This document shows positions 1-8,114 of a DNA stretch of 64,000 bases, piece after piece; within the stretch, counting starts at the first letter, position 1; each line of letters opens with the position of its first letter. A program made the translations under genes and the position numbers. The notes beneath the pieces are model-generated. The model saw only the letters and a program-made list of their open reading frames with translations, made no database searches and had not been told where the DNA came from. The stretch is from Pseudomonadota bacterium (GTDB lineage Bacteria > Pseudomonadota > Alphaproteobacteria > Sphingomonadales > Sphingomonadaceae), in NCBI GenBank assembly GCA_023458055.1, contig JAEXAW010000060.1, positions 90,667 through 154,666 on the forward strand, written 5' to 3'.

Positions 1-794
1 AAAGCATACCAGACCTTGACCACGCCATCATCAATCGGCGTATGGGTGATCAACATCAGGGACGGATATTCACCCACCATGATTGATTGGAGGATCGCCG
101 GTCCCGTGTACCATGTATCATTGGTCATGGGTTCAGCGCCCGCACCCGCCAGCGTCTTATGCCCTGCGGTCAGAATTTGGCGGCAAGTGTGATCGTTAAA
201 TTCATTTTCGAACAAGACCATATCAATGCTGCCATGCACCGGTTCGAGATGGGCCTTGTCGCTCATATTATCGACGATCTCCTGCGGATGGCATGCCAGA
301 TCACCCAGCAATTCCGGCTGCCAATTGACCCAATGCGGTTCGTCATAACCTTGGAAATCCGGAAGCTCATAATCGGCCGCGCCGCCTTCCGGATCGTACC
401 ACATCCAGATGCAGCCCGCTTTTTCCTGAACAGGCCAGCTTTTGATGCACGCTGCCTTGGGAATGGGCGCAGGCGAATAAGGAATTTCGTTGCAACGGCC
501 ATCCGGACCAAAGCGCCAGCCATGATAGGGGCAACGGATATTATCGCCTTCCATATAGCCTTCATCCTGTACGACATAAGAGGTCGAGTTTTTGGCAAGA
601 TGGGTGCCCATATGCGGGCAATAGGCTTCTACGAGGAAAGCGCGTCCGCTCTGCCCGCGATAAAGCACCATGTCTTCGCCAAAATAGCGTACCGAATGGG
701 GCTTGCCTGGAACGACATCATCGCTGATCCCCACCATGAACCACCCGCGAGGGTAGGTAAATTCGCCCAGACCATATTCAGCCGTCGTCGCCAT
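1..794 (-). CDS. Rieske (2Fe-2S) ring-hydroxylating oxygenase alpha subunit, KshA-like (partial, C-terminus off window)
   Basis: The gene reads leftward off the window edge; 264 residues are visible. A Rieske domain binds a 2Fe-2S cluster through C59/H61 (CPHMG) and C88/H91 (CPYHG). A mononuclear iron site follows, with D179, H182 and H187 in DNMSDKAHLEPVH. The N-terminal layout (PRGW, GKPH, then the Rieske motif) resembles 3-ketosteroid 9-alpha-hydroxylase KshA, so hydroxylation of a steroid or similar polycycle is plausible but not proven. It would need a separate reductase, and none is seen in the window. The ATG at 794 follows GGAT. Operator A (905-934) lies about 110 bases upstream, so it probably has its own promoter. 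Confidence 0.85.
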   Translation of the reverse strand, partial: MATTAEYGLGEFTYPRGWFMVGISDDVVPGKPHSVRYFGEDMVLYRGQSGRAFLVEAYCPHMGTHLAKNSTSYVVQDEGYMEGDNIRCPYHGWRFGPDGRCNEIPYSPAPIPKAACIKSWPVQEKAGCIWMWYDPEGGAADYELPDFQGYDEPHWVNWQPELLGDLACHPQEIVDNMSDKAHLEPVHGSIDMVLFENEFNDHTCRQILTAGHKTLAGAGAEPMTNDTWYTGPAILQSIMVGEYPSLMLITHTPIDDGVVKVWYA

Positions 795-904
795 CGTCCG
801 TCATCCTATAAAGTCGATTATTGGATGCCAGTTTGCTTGATTCGCTTCGACAATGCAAGTGTCACGACGGATATTTGCATCATACTGTTTTAATTTACCC
901 ATTT

Positions 905-934
905 TGCGTAAATTTATGAGTTATAATTTACGCA
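905..934. promoter_or_regulatory. Operator-like palindrome A (TGCGTA-N18-TACGCA)
   Basis: Perfect 10-base arms, TGCGTAAATT (905-914) and AATTTACGCA (925-934), separated by 10 bases. It lies between the 3' end of the Lrp gene (952) and the Rieske oxygenase start (794). Five other promoters in the window carry the same half-sites with the same 18-base spacing between the 6-base cores. The binding protein is unknown. Confidence 0.7.
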
Positions 935-951
935 TATCTCATTCGAAGCTG

Positions 952-1437
952 TTATCCCCCATTATCGCTGATGTCTGCTTCGGTAATCCGCACCACGCTC
1001 GGATTATATTTGACCGTCTGCACCGCGATTGAGGTCTCGACATGGTTGACCCCGTCGATCGTCAGAATGAGATTGGACGCCACGTGATGGAGTTCATCAA
1101 GCTCGTTGAACAGGCAAATCGCGAGGATATTGAACCGGCCCAAGGTGATCAGCACTCCGTTGACGGCAGGCATCGCCGCGATTTCATCGGCGACCCGCTG
1201 GACATTTTCAACATCCACCTGCACCCCGATGAAGGCGAGGCGGGTTTGCTGATACAGGCCAAAGCTGGTGATTGCGGTAAAGCTGATCAGCTTTTCCTGT
1301 TGCAGACGCTTGATGCGTCCGCGCACAGTTCCTTCGGTTACGCCCAGGTCCGTTGCAATCTTGCGGTTGGAAATGCGGGCATCCTTTGACAAGATGCGGA
1401 TGAGCTGGTGGTCAAGATCATCGAGCGGTGCGGTCAT
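952..1437 (-). CDS. Lrp/AsnC family transcriptional regulator
   Basis: A 161-residue protein of typical Lrp length. Residues about 8-55 form the N-terminal helix-turn-helix (LDDLDHQLIRIL, then NRKIATDLGVTEGTVRGRIKRL). The C-terminal part, from about residue 65, is the alpha/beta ligand-binding and oligomerisation (RAM) domain. Such proteins bind DNA as dimers or octamers and respond to amino acids or other small effectors. The start overlaps the stop of the upstream Lrp gene by four bases (ATGA), so the two are translated together. It is a candidate regulator of the surrounding catabolic genes; its effector is unknown. Confidence 0.92.
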   Translation of the reverse strand: MTAPLDDLDHQLIRILSKDARISNRKIATDLGVTEGTVRGRIKRLQQEKLISFTAITSFGLYQQTRLAFIGVQVDVENVQRVADEIAAMPAVNGVLITLGRFNILAICLFNELDELHHVASNLILTIDGVNHVETSIAVQTVKYNPSVVRITEADISDNGG

Positions 1438-1916
1438 GCGCCATTCTCCCGGGCTTCGATGGGGGCGACATCGAACTTATATTTGACGACATCGACGGCA
1501 ATCGCCGGGGTCATGGAGCGAACGCCCTTGATCTTGGCGAACTTGCCGAGCAACAACGGATGCAATTCGCTGAAATCACGCAGCGCAACCAGAAGATCAA
1601 TGTCATACCGGCCGGTCACGAGGTGGGCAGCGAAGACTTCGGGCAGATCCGCAAATTCCTCGGCAACCTCGCGTGCCGGACGACCATCAACCTCCACCGC
1701 AATTTCGAGCAGCAGATTATAGCCATGTGCCGAAAAATCCGACACCGCAACGACCCGCAGCTTGTCCGCTTCTTCCATCCGGCGGATACGCGCGGATACC
1801 GTCGCGGCGGTCAGCCCCAGATTTTCGGCAATTTGCTGGTTGGTCGCACGGCCATTTTTACGCAGCTGTTCCACAACCGCGAGGTCAATCTCATCGACGG
1901 AAAATTCCTGGGACAT
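1434..1916 (-). CDS. Lrp/AsnC family transcriptional regulator (second of a tandem pair)
   Basis: About 160 residues from the chosen ATG at 1916 (MSQEFSVDEIDL), which fits the family N-terminus better than an ATG five codons upstream. The HTH is visible as NQQIAENLGLTAATVSARIRRM, followed by a RAM-type domain. It is diverged from the following Lrp gene rather than a recent copy: they share domain order but few identical stretches. The pair overlaps by four bases. Two co-translated Lrp proteins could form mixed oligomers. The 1932-1993 gap upstream may hold a promoter, but I saw no clear operator there. Confidence 0.92.
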   Translation of the reverse strand: MSQEFSVDEIDLAVVEQLRKNGRATNQQIAENLGLTAATVSARIRRMEEADKLRVVAVSDFSAHGYNLLLEIAVEVDGRPAREVAEEFADLPEVFAAHLVTGRYDIDLLVALRDFSELHPLLLGKFAKIKGVRSMTPAIAVDVVKYKFDVAPIEARENGA

Positions 1917-1993
1917 CAGGGGCGGCTCCACGCTACCAAATTCATAAACACCTCAATTCTTGTCGGGGATTCTGTCACGGTTTAACGCCGTCT

Positions 1994-2470
1994 TCACCGA
2001 GCCGCGAGAAAGGCCGGGTCCATCGGCGCGACAGGCCGGGTTTCGATCCATTCCACCTCAAGCCGCCGCCGCGAAAATTTCCACACGCCTTGTTCCCGCT
2101 CATAGTCATTGTGATAGCGGATGGCCATATCCAGCAAATCCCAACTTCCATCGGACTTTGCGATGACATGACTGGCAACGCAATAGGTCTCGCCAGTTGC
2201 GCGCTCGTCTTGGGTCCGCTCGAATGTCTGGTTGAACACATTATGCATGGTCTTGAGGAAACTTGTATCCACCTGTTTGACCATCTGCCTTAAACCATCA
2301 TGCCCGCTGAATGCAGGCACGGTATCGTCCATCCCGCCGATCCGGCCGTCAGCCGTAAAAAGTTCGACCAGCGCCGCGGCATCGCATCGGTCGACCGCCT
2401 GCGCATAGCGATAGGCGAGATCGGTCAACGCGGCCCGGGTTTCAAGATCGACAGGCTCCCTGTTGCTCAT
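1994..2470 (-). CDS. SnoaL-like (NTF2-fold) protein
   Basis: A 158-residue single-domain protein of the SnoaL/NTF2 superfamily, recognised from the opening pattern LTDLAYRYAQAVDRCDAAALVELFTADG and a C-terminal beta-sheet region ending in a tryptophan-rich stretch. Members act as dehydratases, isomerases, cyclases or small oxygenase subunits. No cofactor motif is visible. Its start overlaps the stop of the upstream hydrolase by four bases, placing it in the SDR-hydrolase-SnoaL-Lrp-Lrp run. It is one of six NTF2-fold proteins in the window. A steroid or alcohol dehydratase role is possible but is inference from context. Confidence 0.85.
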   Translation of the reverse strand: MSNREPVDLETRAALTDLAYRYAQAVDRCDAAALVELFTADGRIGGMDDTVPAFSGHDGLRQMVKQVDTSFLKTMHNVFNQTFERTQDERATGETYCVASHVIAKSDGSWDLLDMAIRYHNDYEREQGVWKFSRRRLEVEWIETRPVAPMDPAFLAAR

Positions 2471-3396
2471 GCCAGTGCACTCCTCAGATTGTCGCCGGCC
2501 CGGTTGATCGAGATCATCGCGTCGGGCACCAATTCAAACATGCTTGCAAAGCCGTGGATCATGCCGGGCGCGCAATAATGATCGACCGGAACGCCCGCAG
2601 CTGCCAGTTTTTCGGCATATGCATTGCCTTCATCGCGCAGCGGATCATATTGGGCGGTGATGACGGTCGCCGGGGGCAGGCCAGCAAGGTTTTGCCCCGC
2701 AAGGGCTGCAAGCGGCGTGGCATCGACATTCCCATCGCCGATATATTGCTGCCAATACCAGCGCATCGCATCGGTCGAGAGGAAATATTCGCCGCTACCA
2801 TTGGCCTGATAGGACGCCGCTGCAAAATCGGGCTGTACTACCGGATACAGCAATAGTTGGTGACGGATCGCGGGGCCACCTGCGTCACGCGCGCGGATCG
2901 CAACCGCAGCCGCAAGATTACCGCCGGCGCTGTCGCCGGCAACCGCAAGGCGGGTTACGTCGACACCTAACTCCTCGCCATGCGCCGACGCCCATAACGT
3001 CGCTTGATAACAATCGTCCAGCGGCACCGGATAGGGATATTCAGGAGCCAGGCGGTAGGCGACGGAGAGGAGCGCTGACCCGCTTGCCCGTGCAAGGGCG
3101 CGACTGGTGCCGTCATGGGTTTCAAGCGTCCCGCAGACCCATCCGCCGCCATGAAAAAACAGGGTCAGCGGAGGATTGTCTGTCACACCTTCCGGGATAT
3201 AGAGCCGCGCCGCGAGGGTCCGGCCTTCGAGCGGAATAGAGATATCCTCCACCCTCGCCATCGCAATCGGCTCGCCAAAGGCCATCGGCTGGTCGTTGAC
3301 CGCGCGCAATTGCTCTGCGGTCAGTACGGTATAATCAAGCGGCGGAAAATCGGCGAACATCTGCAGCACTGCCTGCACGCCCGGATTGAGTGTCAT
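2467..3396 (-). CDS. Alpha/beta hydrolase, hormone-sensitive-lipase (HSL, family IV esterase) type
   Basis: A 309-residue hydrolase. The oxyanion motif HGGG is at residues 82-85, the nucleophile S156 sits in GDSAGG, and the acid and base are D251 (YDPLRDEG) and H281 (MIHGF). The triad is complete. HSL-type enzymes cleave short to medium esters and also lactones or aryl esters, in the cytoplasm (no signal peptide seen). It is the second gene of a five-gene minus-strand run that starts with an SDR at 4202. It could open an ester or lactone made by oxidation of the growth substrate, such as a Baeyer-Villiger product; that link is inference. Confidence 0.9.
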   Translation of the reverse strand: MTLNPGVQAVLQMFADFPPLDYTVLTAEQLRAVNDQPMAFGEPIAMARVEDISIPLEGRTLAARLYIPEGVTDNPPLTLFFHGGGWVCGTLETHDGTSRALARASGSALLSVAYRLAPEYPYPVPLDDCYQATLWASAHGEELGVDVTRLAVAGDSAGGNLAAAVAIRARDAGGPAIRHQLLLYPVVQPDFAAASYQANGSGEYFLSTDAMRWYWQQYIGDGNVDATPLAALAGQNLAGLPPATVITAQYDPLRDEGNAYAEKLAAAGVPVDHYCAPGMIHGFASMFELVPDAMISINRAGDNLRSALA

Positions 3397-3422
3397 CGCC
3401 CTTTCCTCCTCATGCTTTGCCG

Positions 3423-4202
3423 TCAGATGCCGAAGCCGCCCGCGACATTGATCTGCTGGCCCGTCACATAAGCAGCCCGCGATGACGCAAGGAAGCTCAC
3501 CGCATAGCCGATTTCTTCGGGCTGACCCCAGCGCTTGACCGACAACATGCGCATGGTCTCGTCGATCCAGTTTTGCGGAAACGCACCCTTGTCCATCAAC
3601 TCATGGAACATCCCGGCGTCGATCACGCCGACCAGCACTGAATTCGCCCGGATACCATGCCGCCCCTCTTCGCGCGCTATGCCTTTGAGCCAGCTTTCAT
3701 TGGCCGCCTTGGGTGCTACGGAGAGACCATCCTTGTCCGGCCAACGCAGATGGCCCGCCGAACCCAGATGGACAATCGAGCCACCGCCCGCATCGCGCAT
3801 GTGCGGGATCAGCGCGCGCACGACCGAAAAGAAGCCGTGCACCTCAACCTCAAACGCCCTTCGCCAATTTTCATCGGGCGTTTCCGAAAGATAAAGCTGT
3901 TCAACGAGCGGGCCGGCGGCCCAGACCAGCGTATGAATGCGGCCGTGCGCTGCAACCGCTTCATTAACCAGCGCAGCAACGCTCTCAGCATCGGTGACAT
4001 CGCAGCGGTGCGTGCTGGCCTTGCGCCCAGCGGCAACCGCTTTACCCGCCACCGCCTCAACAGCTTCGACCTTGCGATTATATACCAGCGCCACGTCGCT
4101 TCCGTCACCCGCCAGCACTTCCGCAACTTTGGAACCGATTCCACCACTTGCACCAAGCACAAGCGCTGCGCCTTGAGGAAACAATGCGTTATCTTTGGCC
4201 AT
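3423..4202 (-). CDS. SDR-fold protein lacking the catalytic tyrosine
   Basis: A 259-residue Rossmann protein of the short-chain dehydrogenase/reductase superfamily. The nucleotide-binding glycine motif GASGGIG is at about 17-23, and a late SDR motif (SRAAYVTGQQINVAGG) is at the C-terminus. The usual YxxxK active site is altered: the conserved lysine is K165, but the position four residues earlier is serine (S161, in LSVAPKAA) instead of tyrosine. The NNAG motif is also changed (WAAG). It may be catalytically atypical or inactive as an oxidoreductase. It heads the run that continues with the hydrolase, SnoaL and Lrp genes. Confidence 0.88.
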   Translation of the reverse strand: MAKDNALFPQGAALVLGASGGIGSKVAEVLAGDGSDVALVYNRKVEAVEAVAGKAVAAGRKASTHRCDVTDAESVAALVNEAVAAHGRIHTLVWAAGPLVEQLYLSETPDENWRRAFEVEVHGFFSVVRALIPHMRDAGGGSIVHLGSAGHLRWPDKDGLSVAPKAANESWLKGIAREEGRHGIRANSVLVGVIDAGMFHELMDKGAFPQNWIDETMRMLSVKRWGQPEEIGYAVSFLASSRAAYVTGQQINVAGGFGI

Positions 4203-4314
4203 AATCTCTCCGCATTTCGATATTTATCGCTGCCTTTTTTCCTTAATTGCGCATTGCGGGCCAAGAATCTAGCCGTTAATTATCGACCCCGACAAAATGG
4301 CGAGAGGAACTGTA

Positions 4315-5109
4315 ATGAAGAGGCTTTCAAACATCGTTGCTTTGGTTACCGGCGGTGCCCGCGGGATCGGCGAAGGGATCGTCCGCCGTTTTGTCGGTGA
4401 GGGCGCGCAGGTAATGATCGGCGATGTGCTAGAAGACGAAGGCTCCGCCCTAGCGACAGCATTGGGTGATGCCGTTGCGTTTACCCCGCTTGATGTCACC
4501 TCGAGAGCGGATTGGGACCAGGCGATAGCAGCAACGGAGGAACGCTTCGGCAAGCTCAATTGCCTCGTCAACAATGCAGGCATCTTGGTGTTCAAGCGGC
4601 TCGATGACCTCAGCGAAGCGGAAATGCGCAAGATCATCGAGGTCAATCTCATCGGAACAATGATCGGAACGCAAGCCGCCGTACCAGCCATCGAACGTGC
4701 GGGCGGGGGCAGCATCATCAATATGAGTAGCGCCGATGGCATTTCCGGTGCCAACTCGCTGACCGCCTATTGCGCGTCGAAATTTGGCGTGCGCGGTTTT
4801 ACGAAGGCCTGCGCCCTCGAACTCGGGCATCGCGGTATCCGGGTCAATTCAATCCATCCGGGCGGCATCCATTCACCGATGTCCAATCCGATGAACATAC
4901 CGCGTGATCTTTATGATCAGGGATACTGGATTTACCCCGCGCAAAAGTCGGGCGACCCTGAGGATATTGGTGCAGCCGCCGCCTATCTCGCGTCGGACGA
5001 TGCGCGTTATTGCATGGGCACCGAATTGTCGGTCGATGGCGGTCTCAATGCCGGGCATTATTATATGGGGATGCCGGGAGCGCCGACCAACCCGGCGCAG
5101 AGAGATTAA
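4315..5109 (+). CDS. Short-chain dehydrogenase/reductase
   Basis: A 264-residue classical SDR. GGARGIG near the N-terminus binds NAD(P), NNAG is present, and the YxxxK catalytic pair is in YCASKFGV. The late motif (SVDGGLNAG) is typical of hydroxysteroid-dehydrogenase-like SDRs. The start was moved to the ATG at 4315 because GAGAGG (4302-4307) lies at ideal spacing before it; an in-frame ATG at 4297 lacks such a site. It diverges from the SDR-fold gene at 4202 and its stop codon directly abuts the convergent MFS gene. Likely a 3-, 7-, 12- or 17-hydroxy oxidoreductase if the pathway is steroidal; regiochemistry cannot be read from sequence. Confidence 0.92.
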   Translation: MKRLSNIVALVTGGARGIGEGIVRRFVGEGAQVMIGDVLEDEGSALATALGDAVAFTPLDVTSRADWDQAIAATEERFGKLNCLVNNAGILVFKRLDDLSEAEMRKIIEVNLIGTMIGTQAAVPAIERAGGGSIINMSSADGISGANSLTAYCASKFGVRGFTKACALELGHRGIRVNSIHPGGIHSPMSNPMNIPRDLYDQGYWIYPAQKSGDPEDIGAAAAYLASDDARYCMGTELSVDGGLNAGHYYMGMPGAPTNPAQRD

Positions 5110-6378
5110 CTATCCAGCCAGCGCGCCGCGGTCCCGCTCCAGGCGACGGACTGCAATTAAGGCTGCGATAGCACCGACGAACCCCACGGGGATAACTACG
5201 CTCAGTCCGGCTTTCAGCGACGCTGCATTGTTGCCCAGCGCTTCGCTGACCGCTCCTGCAAGCCAAGGGCCGACAAGAAATCCGATCAGCGTCGATACGG
5301 CGAGAAAGGTCGCGGTCGCCGTCGCGCGAAAACGGTCGGGCAACAAATATTGTAGGGTGACCATCACGCCGACCGACCAGCCGCCGCCCAAGAGGCCGGA
5401 CGGAATAGCGAAGAACTTCGCCCACCCAAGGTTTGGCGACCATGTTACCGCGAGAATGCAAACCGTCGCCGATAATAAGGCACCGGCCCCGAGCAGCAGG
5501 GGGCCATGCGAATAGTTCCGCGCTACACGGTTGGCGAGTGCACCGAACAATATCATGCCGGTAAGGCCCGCTATGCCGAAATAGAGACCGAAGATCCCGC
5601 TCGCGGCCTCCATCGACAATCCATAATTGCGCGCAAACAGCGCCGGCCCCCAAAAGCCGAACGATATGCCCGACATGGTGCCTAGTCCCATCGCCACCAT
5701 CATCAGTAGATAGGATGGTGCTGCCGCCAAGCGTCGTACAAGCGGCGCGAAAGGTTCGCCCGCTGCTTTCTGCACGGTGCGCGCAGGCTCTCGCACGACG
5801 ACCCATGCAACCACGCCTAAGATGATGCCGATGATAGCCATCACGTAAAAGGCGTTGCGCCAGCCATAATCCGCTGCGATCTCGGGCCCGACCTTGTAGC
5901 CTGCAATCTGTCCTGCATAAACCGCCACCCCGAGCACGGCGAAAGCGAGGGCTCTTTTTTCCGGACGGAAATAATCAGAGAGCAGCGCATAGGCTGGTGC
6001 CGCGAAGGCCGCCTCTCCTACGCCCACCCCCACGCGCGCGATTGCCAACATGGTCGCGCTGGTCGCAAAGCCGGAAAGACCCGTAAAGACGCTCCATAAG
6101 ACGCATCCGGCACAGATAATCGCGATACGCGACGAGCGATCAGCAAGGCGGGCAATCGGTATGCCCATGACCACATAGAAAATGATAAAAGCAGGGCCCA
6201 TCAGCAGCCCGATAAACTGGTCACCGACCCCGAACTCCGCCTTGATCGGCTCAACCAGGCCTGCGATCAAATAGCGGTCGGCATAGCTGAACGTATAGAT
6301 GAGCAAGAGCAAAACCAGCACGAGCCAGGGATTGCTGGTGGCTCGCGAGTCCGGATTAGATGCAGCAGACTCCGTCAT
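5110..6378 (-). CDS. MFS transporter, spinster-like family
   Basis: A 422-residue integral inner-membrane protein with about twelve hydrophobic segments. The first begins near residue 18 (NPWLVLVLLLLIYTFSYADR). The motif RLADRSSR after helix 2 is the MFS loop 2-3 signature, and the YADRYL-GLVEPIK segment is typical of spinster-like (Spns) MFS proteins often found in sphingomonad aromatic and terpenoid clusters. It probably imports a substrate or exports a product by proton coupling; the substrate is unknown. It follows the SDR at 7146 with a short gap, so both should be transcribed from the promoter carrying operator B. Confidence 0.9.
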   Translation of the reverse strand: MTESAASNPDSRATSNPWLVLVLLLLIYTFSYADRYLIAGLVEPIKAEFGVGDQFIGLLMGPAFIIFYVVMGIPIARLADRSSRIAIICAGCVLWSVFTGLSGFATSATMLAIARVGVGVGEAAFAAPAYALLSDYFRPEKRALAFAVLGVAVYAGQIAGYKVGPEIAADYGWRNAFYVMAIIGIILGVVAWVVVREPARTVQKAAGEPFAPLVRRLAAAPSYLLMMVAMGLGTMSGISFGFWGPALFARNYGLSMEAASGIFGLYFGIAGLTGMILFGALANRVARNYSHGPLLLGAGALLSATVCILAVTWSPNLGWAKFFAIPSGLLGGGWSVGVMVTLQYLLPDRFRATATATFLAVSTLIGFLVGPWLAGAVSEALGNNAASLKAGLSVVIPVGFVGAIAALIAVRRLERDRGALAG

Positions 6379-6387
6379 CGCCCGCGC

Positions 6388-7146
6388 TTAATCGCGCATC
6401 TGCGTGCCGCCATTGACGTGCCAGACCTGCCCATTGATCCACTCGCCATCCTCAGACGCGAGAAACACGATAGCAGCCGCGATATCTTTGGGTTCACCAA
6501 GGCGTATATGCGGCGTCGCTGCCTTTCCGCGTTCGAGATATTCGGGCGTCAGATGCTGCATCGCGGCTTCGGTCAACACCAGGCCCGGGCAGATGACGTT
6601 CGCGCGGATCCCTTTTCGCCCCCATTTCGCCGCGACATGGCGGGCGAGCGGATGGATGGCATTCTTAGTCATCGGATAGGCGACCTGCCACGGTGCACCG
6701 CCCGAGGCTGCACCGGAAGAGGTATAGATGAACGCGCCGCCACCGCGTTCGAGCATGGCGGGAAGCGCCGCCTGCGTCGCGATCAAATGGCTGCGCGCAT
6801 TGATCGCAACCGACCGGTCAAATACGTCAAGCGGACAGTTGAGCGCATCGACGTCGCCCTCGGTTCCCCCTGCAAGATTGGAGCAGAAAAAGTCGAGCCG
6901 GTCATATTCATCAAGGCATGCCCGAACGATGGCTGCGACGGAGGTGGGATCCGTTCCATCAACCCGCACCCCGATGGCTTTACCCCCGCCCTCGCGGATG
7001 GAGGCCGCGACGCTTTCCGCCCACTCGCCCTCATAATCGCCGACAACAACAGAGGCACCTTCTTCGGCAAAGCGCCGCGCAGTCGCCGCGCCAATCCCGC
7101 GGCCAGCACCGACGATAATTCCGGCTTTCCCGTTCAGTCCGCGCAC
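6388..7146 (-). CDS. Short-chain dehydrogenase/reductase
   Basis: A 252-residue classical SDR with GAGRGIG for NAD(P) binding and the YxxxK pair in YPMTKNAI. The NNAG motif is altered to NLAGG. I chose the GTG start at 7146 because AGGAG (7153-7157) stands six bases before it; the TTG two codons upstream directly touches that ribosome-binding site and is unlikely. Operator B (7157-7190) immediately precedes the ribosome-binding site, so the transcript must begin in or next to the operator, a layout expected for repression. It is co-directional with the MFS gene nine bases downstream. Confidence 0.9.
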   Translation of the reverse strand: MRGLNGKAGIIVGAGRGIGAATARRFAEEGASVVVGDYEGEWAESVAASIREGGGKAIGVRVDGTDPTSVAAIVRACLDEYDRLDFFCSNLAGGTEGDVDALNCPLDVFDRSVAINARSHLIATQAALPAMLERGGGAFIYTSSGAASGGAPWQVAYPMTKNAIHPLARHVAAKWGRKGIRANVICPGLVLTEAAMQHLTPEYLERGKAATPHIRLGEPKDIAAAIVFLASEDGEWINGQVWHVNGGTQMRD

Positions 7147-7156
7147 GCGCAACTCC

Positions 7157-7190
7157 TATGCGTAATAATTATTATCAATTGCTACGCATA
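7157..7190. promoter_or_regulatory. Operator-like palindrome B (TGCGTA-N18-TACGCA)
   Basis: TATGCGTA (7157-7164) and TACGCATA (7183-7190) are perfect 8-base inverted arms. The 6-base cores are exactly 18 bases apart, as at five other sites. It touches the ribosome-binding site of the SDR-MFS pair, so binding here would block that promoter. The central region is very A/T rich. Confidence 0.7.
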
Positions 7191-7226
7191 TAGAGGATAA
7201 AATCAGTTTACAATAGAGAAATGCGG

Positions 7227-8108
7227 TTACTCAGCCGCTTGCAGCAGCGGCTCACCCCAATTGGGATCATCCTCATTGCACAAGCGGTTGGTGCCTTCCC
7301 ACAAATCCAGGGCCGGGACCGGCGTAATCCCCAATTCTTCACGGATGTCAGTCAATTGCCGATCAACCATCGCGCGCCAGTTGGCGAGCATGATCGGGTA
7401 TTTCCAGTTCTGCGCCTGGCTTGCGCCCGCAAATTCCGCTTCCACATTGAGCGCGAAAGCTTCCGGATAATGTAGCGCGTCCTTGAGGATCGTCTTGGAT
7501 TTGAGATAAGCCTGAATGCGGCAGAAAAAGGCAGCAAGTTCAGGGTGGAAATAGCGCACCCGGCTATAGAGGTTCGCATTCAAAAGCGCGATTTCCCCGC
7601 CATGGTTGGGGCCAAAGCCGGTCACCATATGTTCGATATCATGGTTGAGCGCAGCCTGCCGGAGATAGAAAGTGAGGTCATTCACCACCTCGATTTCACG
7701 GTAAAACAGATCGAGCTCATAGCCGCTCGTATCCATCCAGTTGAACAAAGCTGCGCCTAGCGTACCGGGCGCGCAGTCACGCACCTCCTCTTTCTTGAAA
7801 TTGGAAAGCACACGCTCATCGCACCATTGTTTGAACTTCGGGAGCCGCGCCTTTTCCTCCTCGAACAGCGCGATGATGCGGGGATAATCTTCCAGCGTCA
7901 TCAATATCTGCGTGACTTCAGGAATATAGGCTGTGTTCGGAAGGTCCGCCCCGTTACGGCGCAGCATCTCCTGTGCGATCAGCGCCCGCAATTCGGCATT
8001 GTTCAAATAGCGCGAGTTGCTGATCAGAACCGAACTTTCGGTTTCGACCTTGCGGATTGCGCCATTGAAATATTGGCGTTCGCTTTCGCCGACTTTGACT
8101 GGTTCCAT
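7227..8108 (-). CDS. Coq4-like protein with intact HDxxH-x11-E metal motif
   Basis: A 293-residue protein with no signal peptide. Its key feature is H156-D157-x2-H160-x11-E172 (HDIEHMVTGFGPNHGGE), which is the metal-binding signature of the Coq4 family. Coq4 in ubiquinone synthesis is reported to carry out oxidative decarboxylation or hydroxylation at ring carbon C1. The N-terminal third (TESSVLISNSRYLNNAELR) is shared with the second Coq4-like protein at 13288-14112, so the two are distant paralogues. It lies seven bases after the D-aminoacylase-type gene. I infer a ring-modifying role in catabolism rather than in quinone synthesis. Confidence 0.75.
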   Translation of the reverse strand: MEPVKVGESERQYFNGAIRKVETESSVLISNSRYLNNAELRALIAQEMLRRNGADLPNTAYIPEVTQILMTLEDYPRIIALFEEEKARLPKFKQWCDERVLSNFKKEEVRDCAPGTLGAALFNWMDTSGYELDLFYREIEVVNDLTFYLRQAALNHDIEHMVTGFGPNHGGEIALLNANLYSRVRYFHPELAAFFCRIQAYLKSKTILKDALHYPEAFALNVEAEFAGASQAQNWKYPIMLANWRAMVDRQLTDIREELGITPVPALDLWEGTNRLCNEDDPNWGEPLLQAAE

Positions 8109-8114
8109 CTTCGG

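Noticed and set aside
801..902. 33-codon ORF upstream of and in frame with the left-edge Rieske gene
   Set aside because: It begins inside operator A, has no ribosome-binding site, and its composition is unlike coding sequence here. It is kept only as a possible leaderless leader.
4203..4296. A further TGCGTA-N18-TACGCA operator between the divergent SDR genes
   Set aside because: TGCGCA at 4248-4253 resembles a half-site, but no partner occurs 18 bases away on either side.
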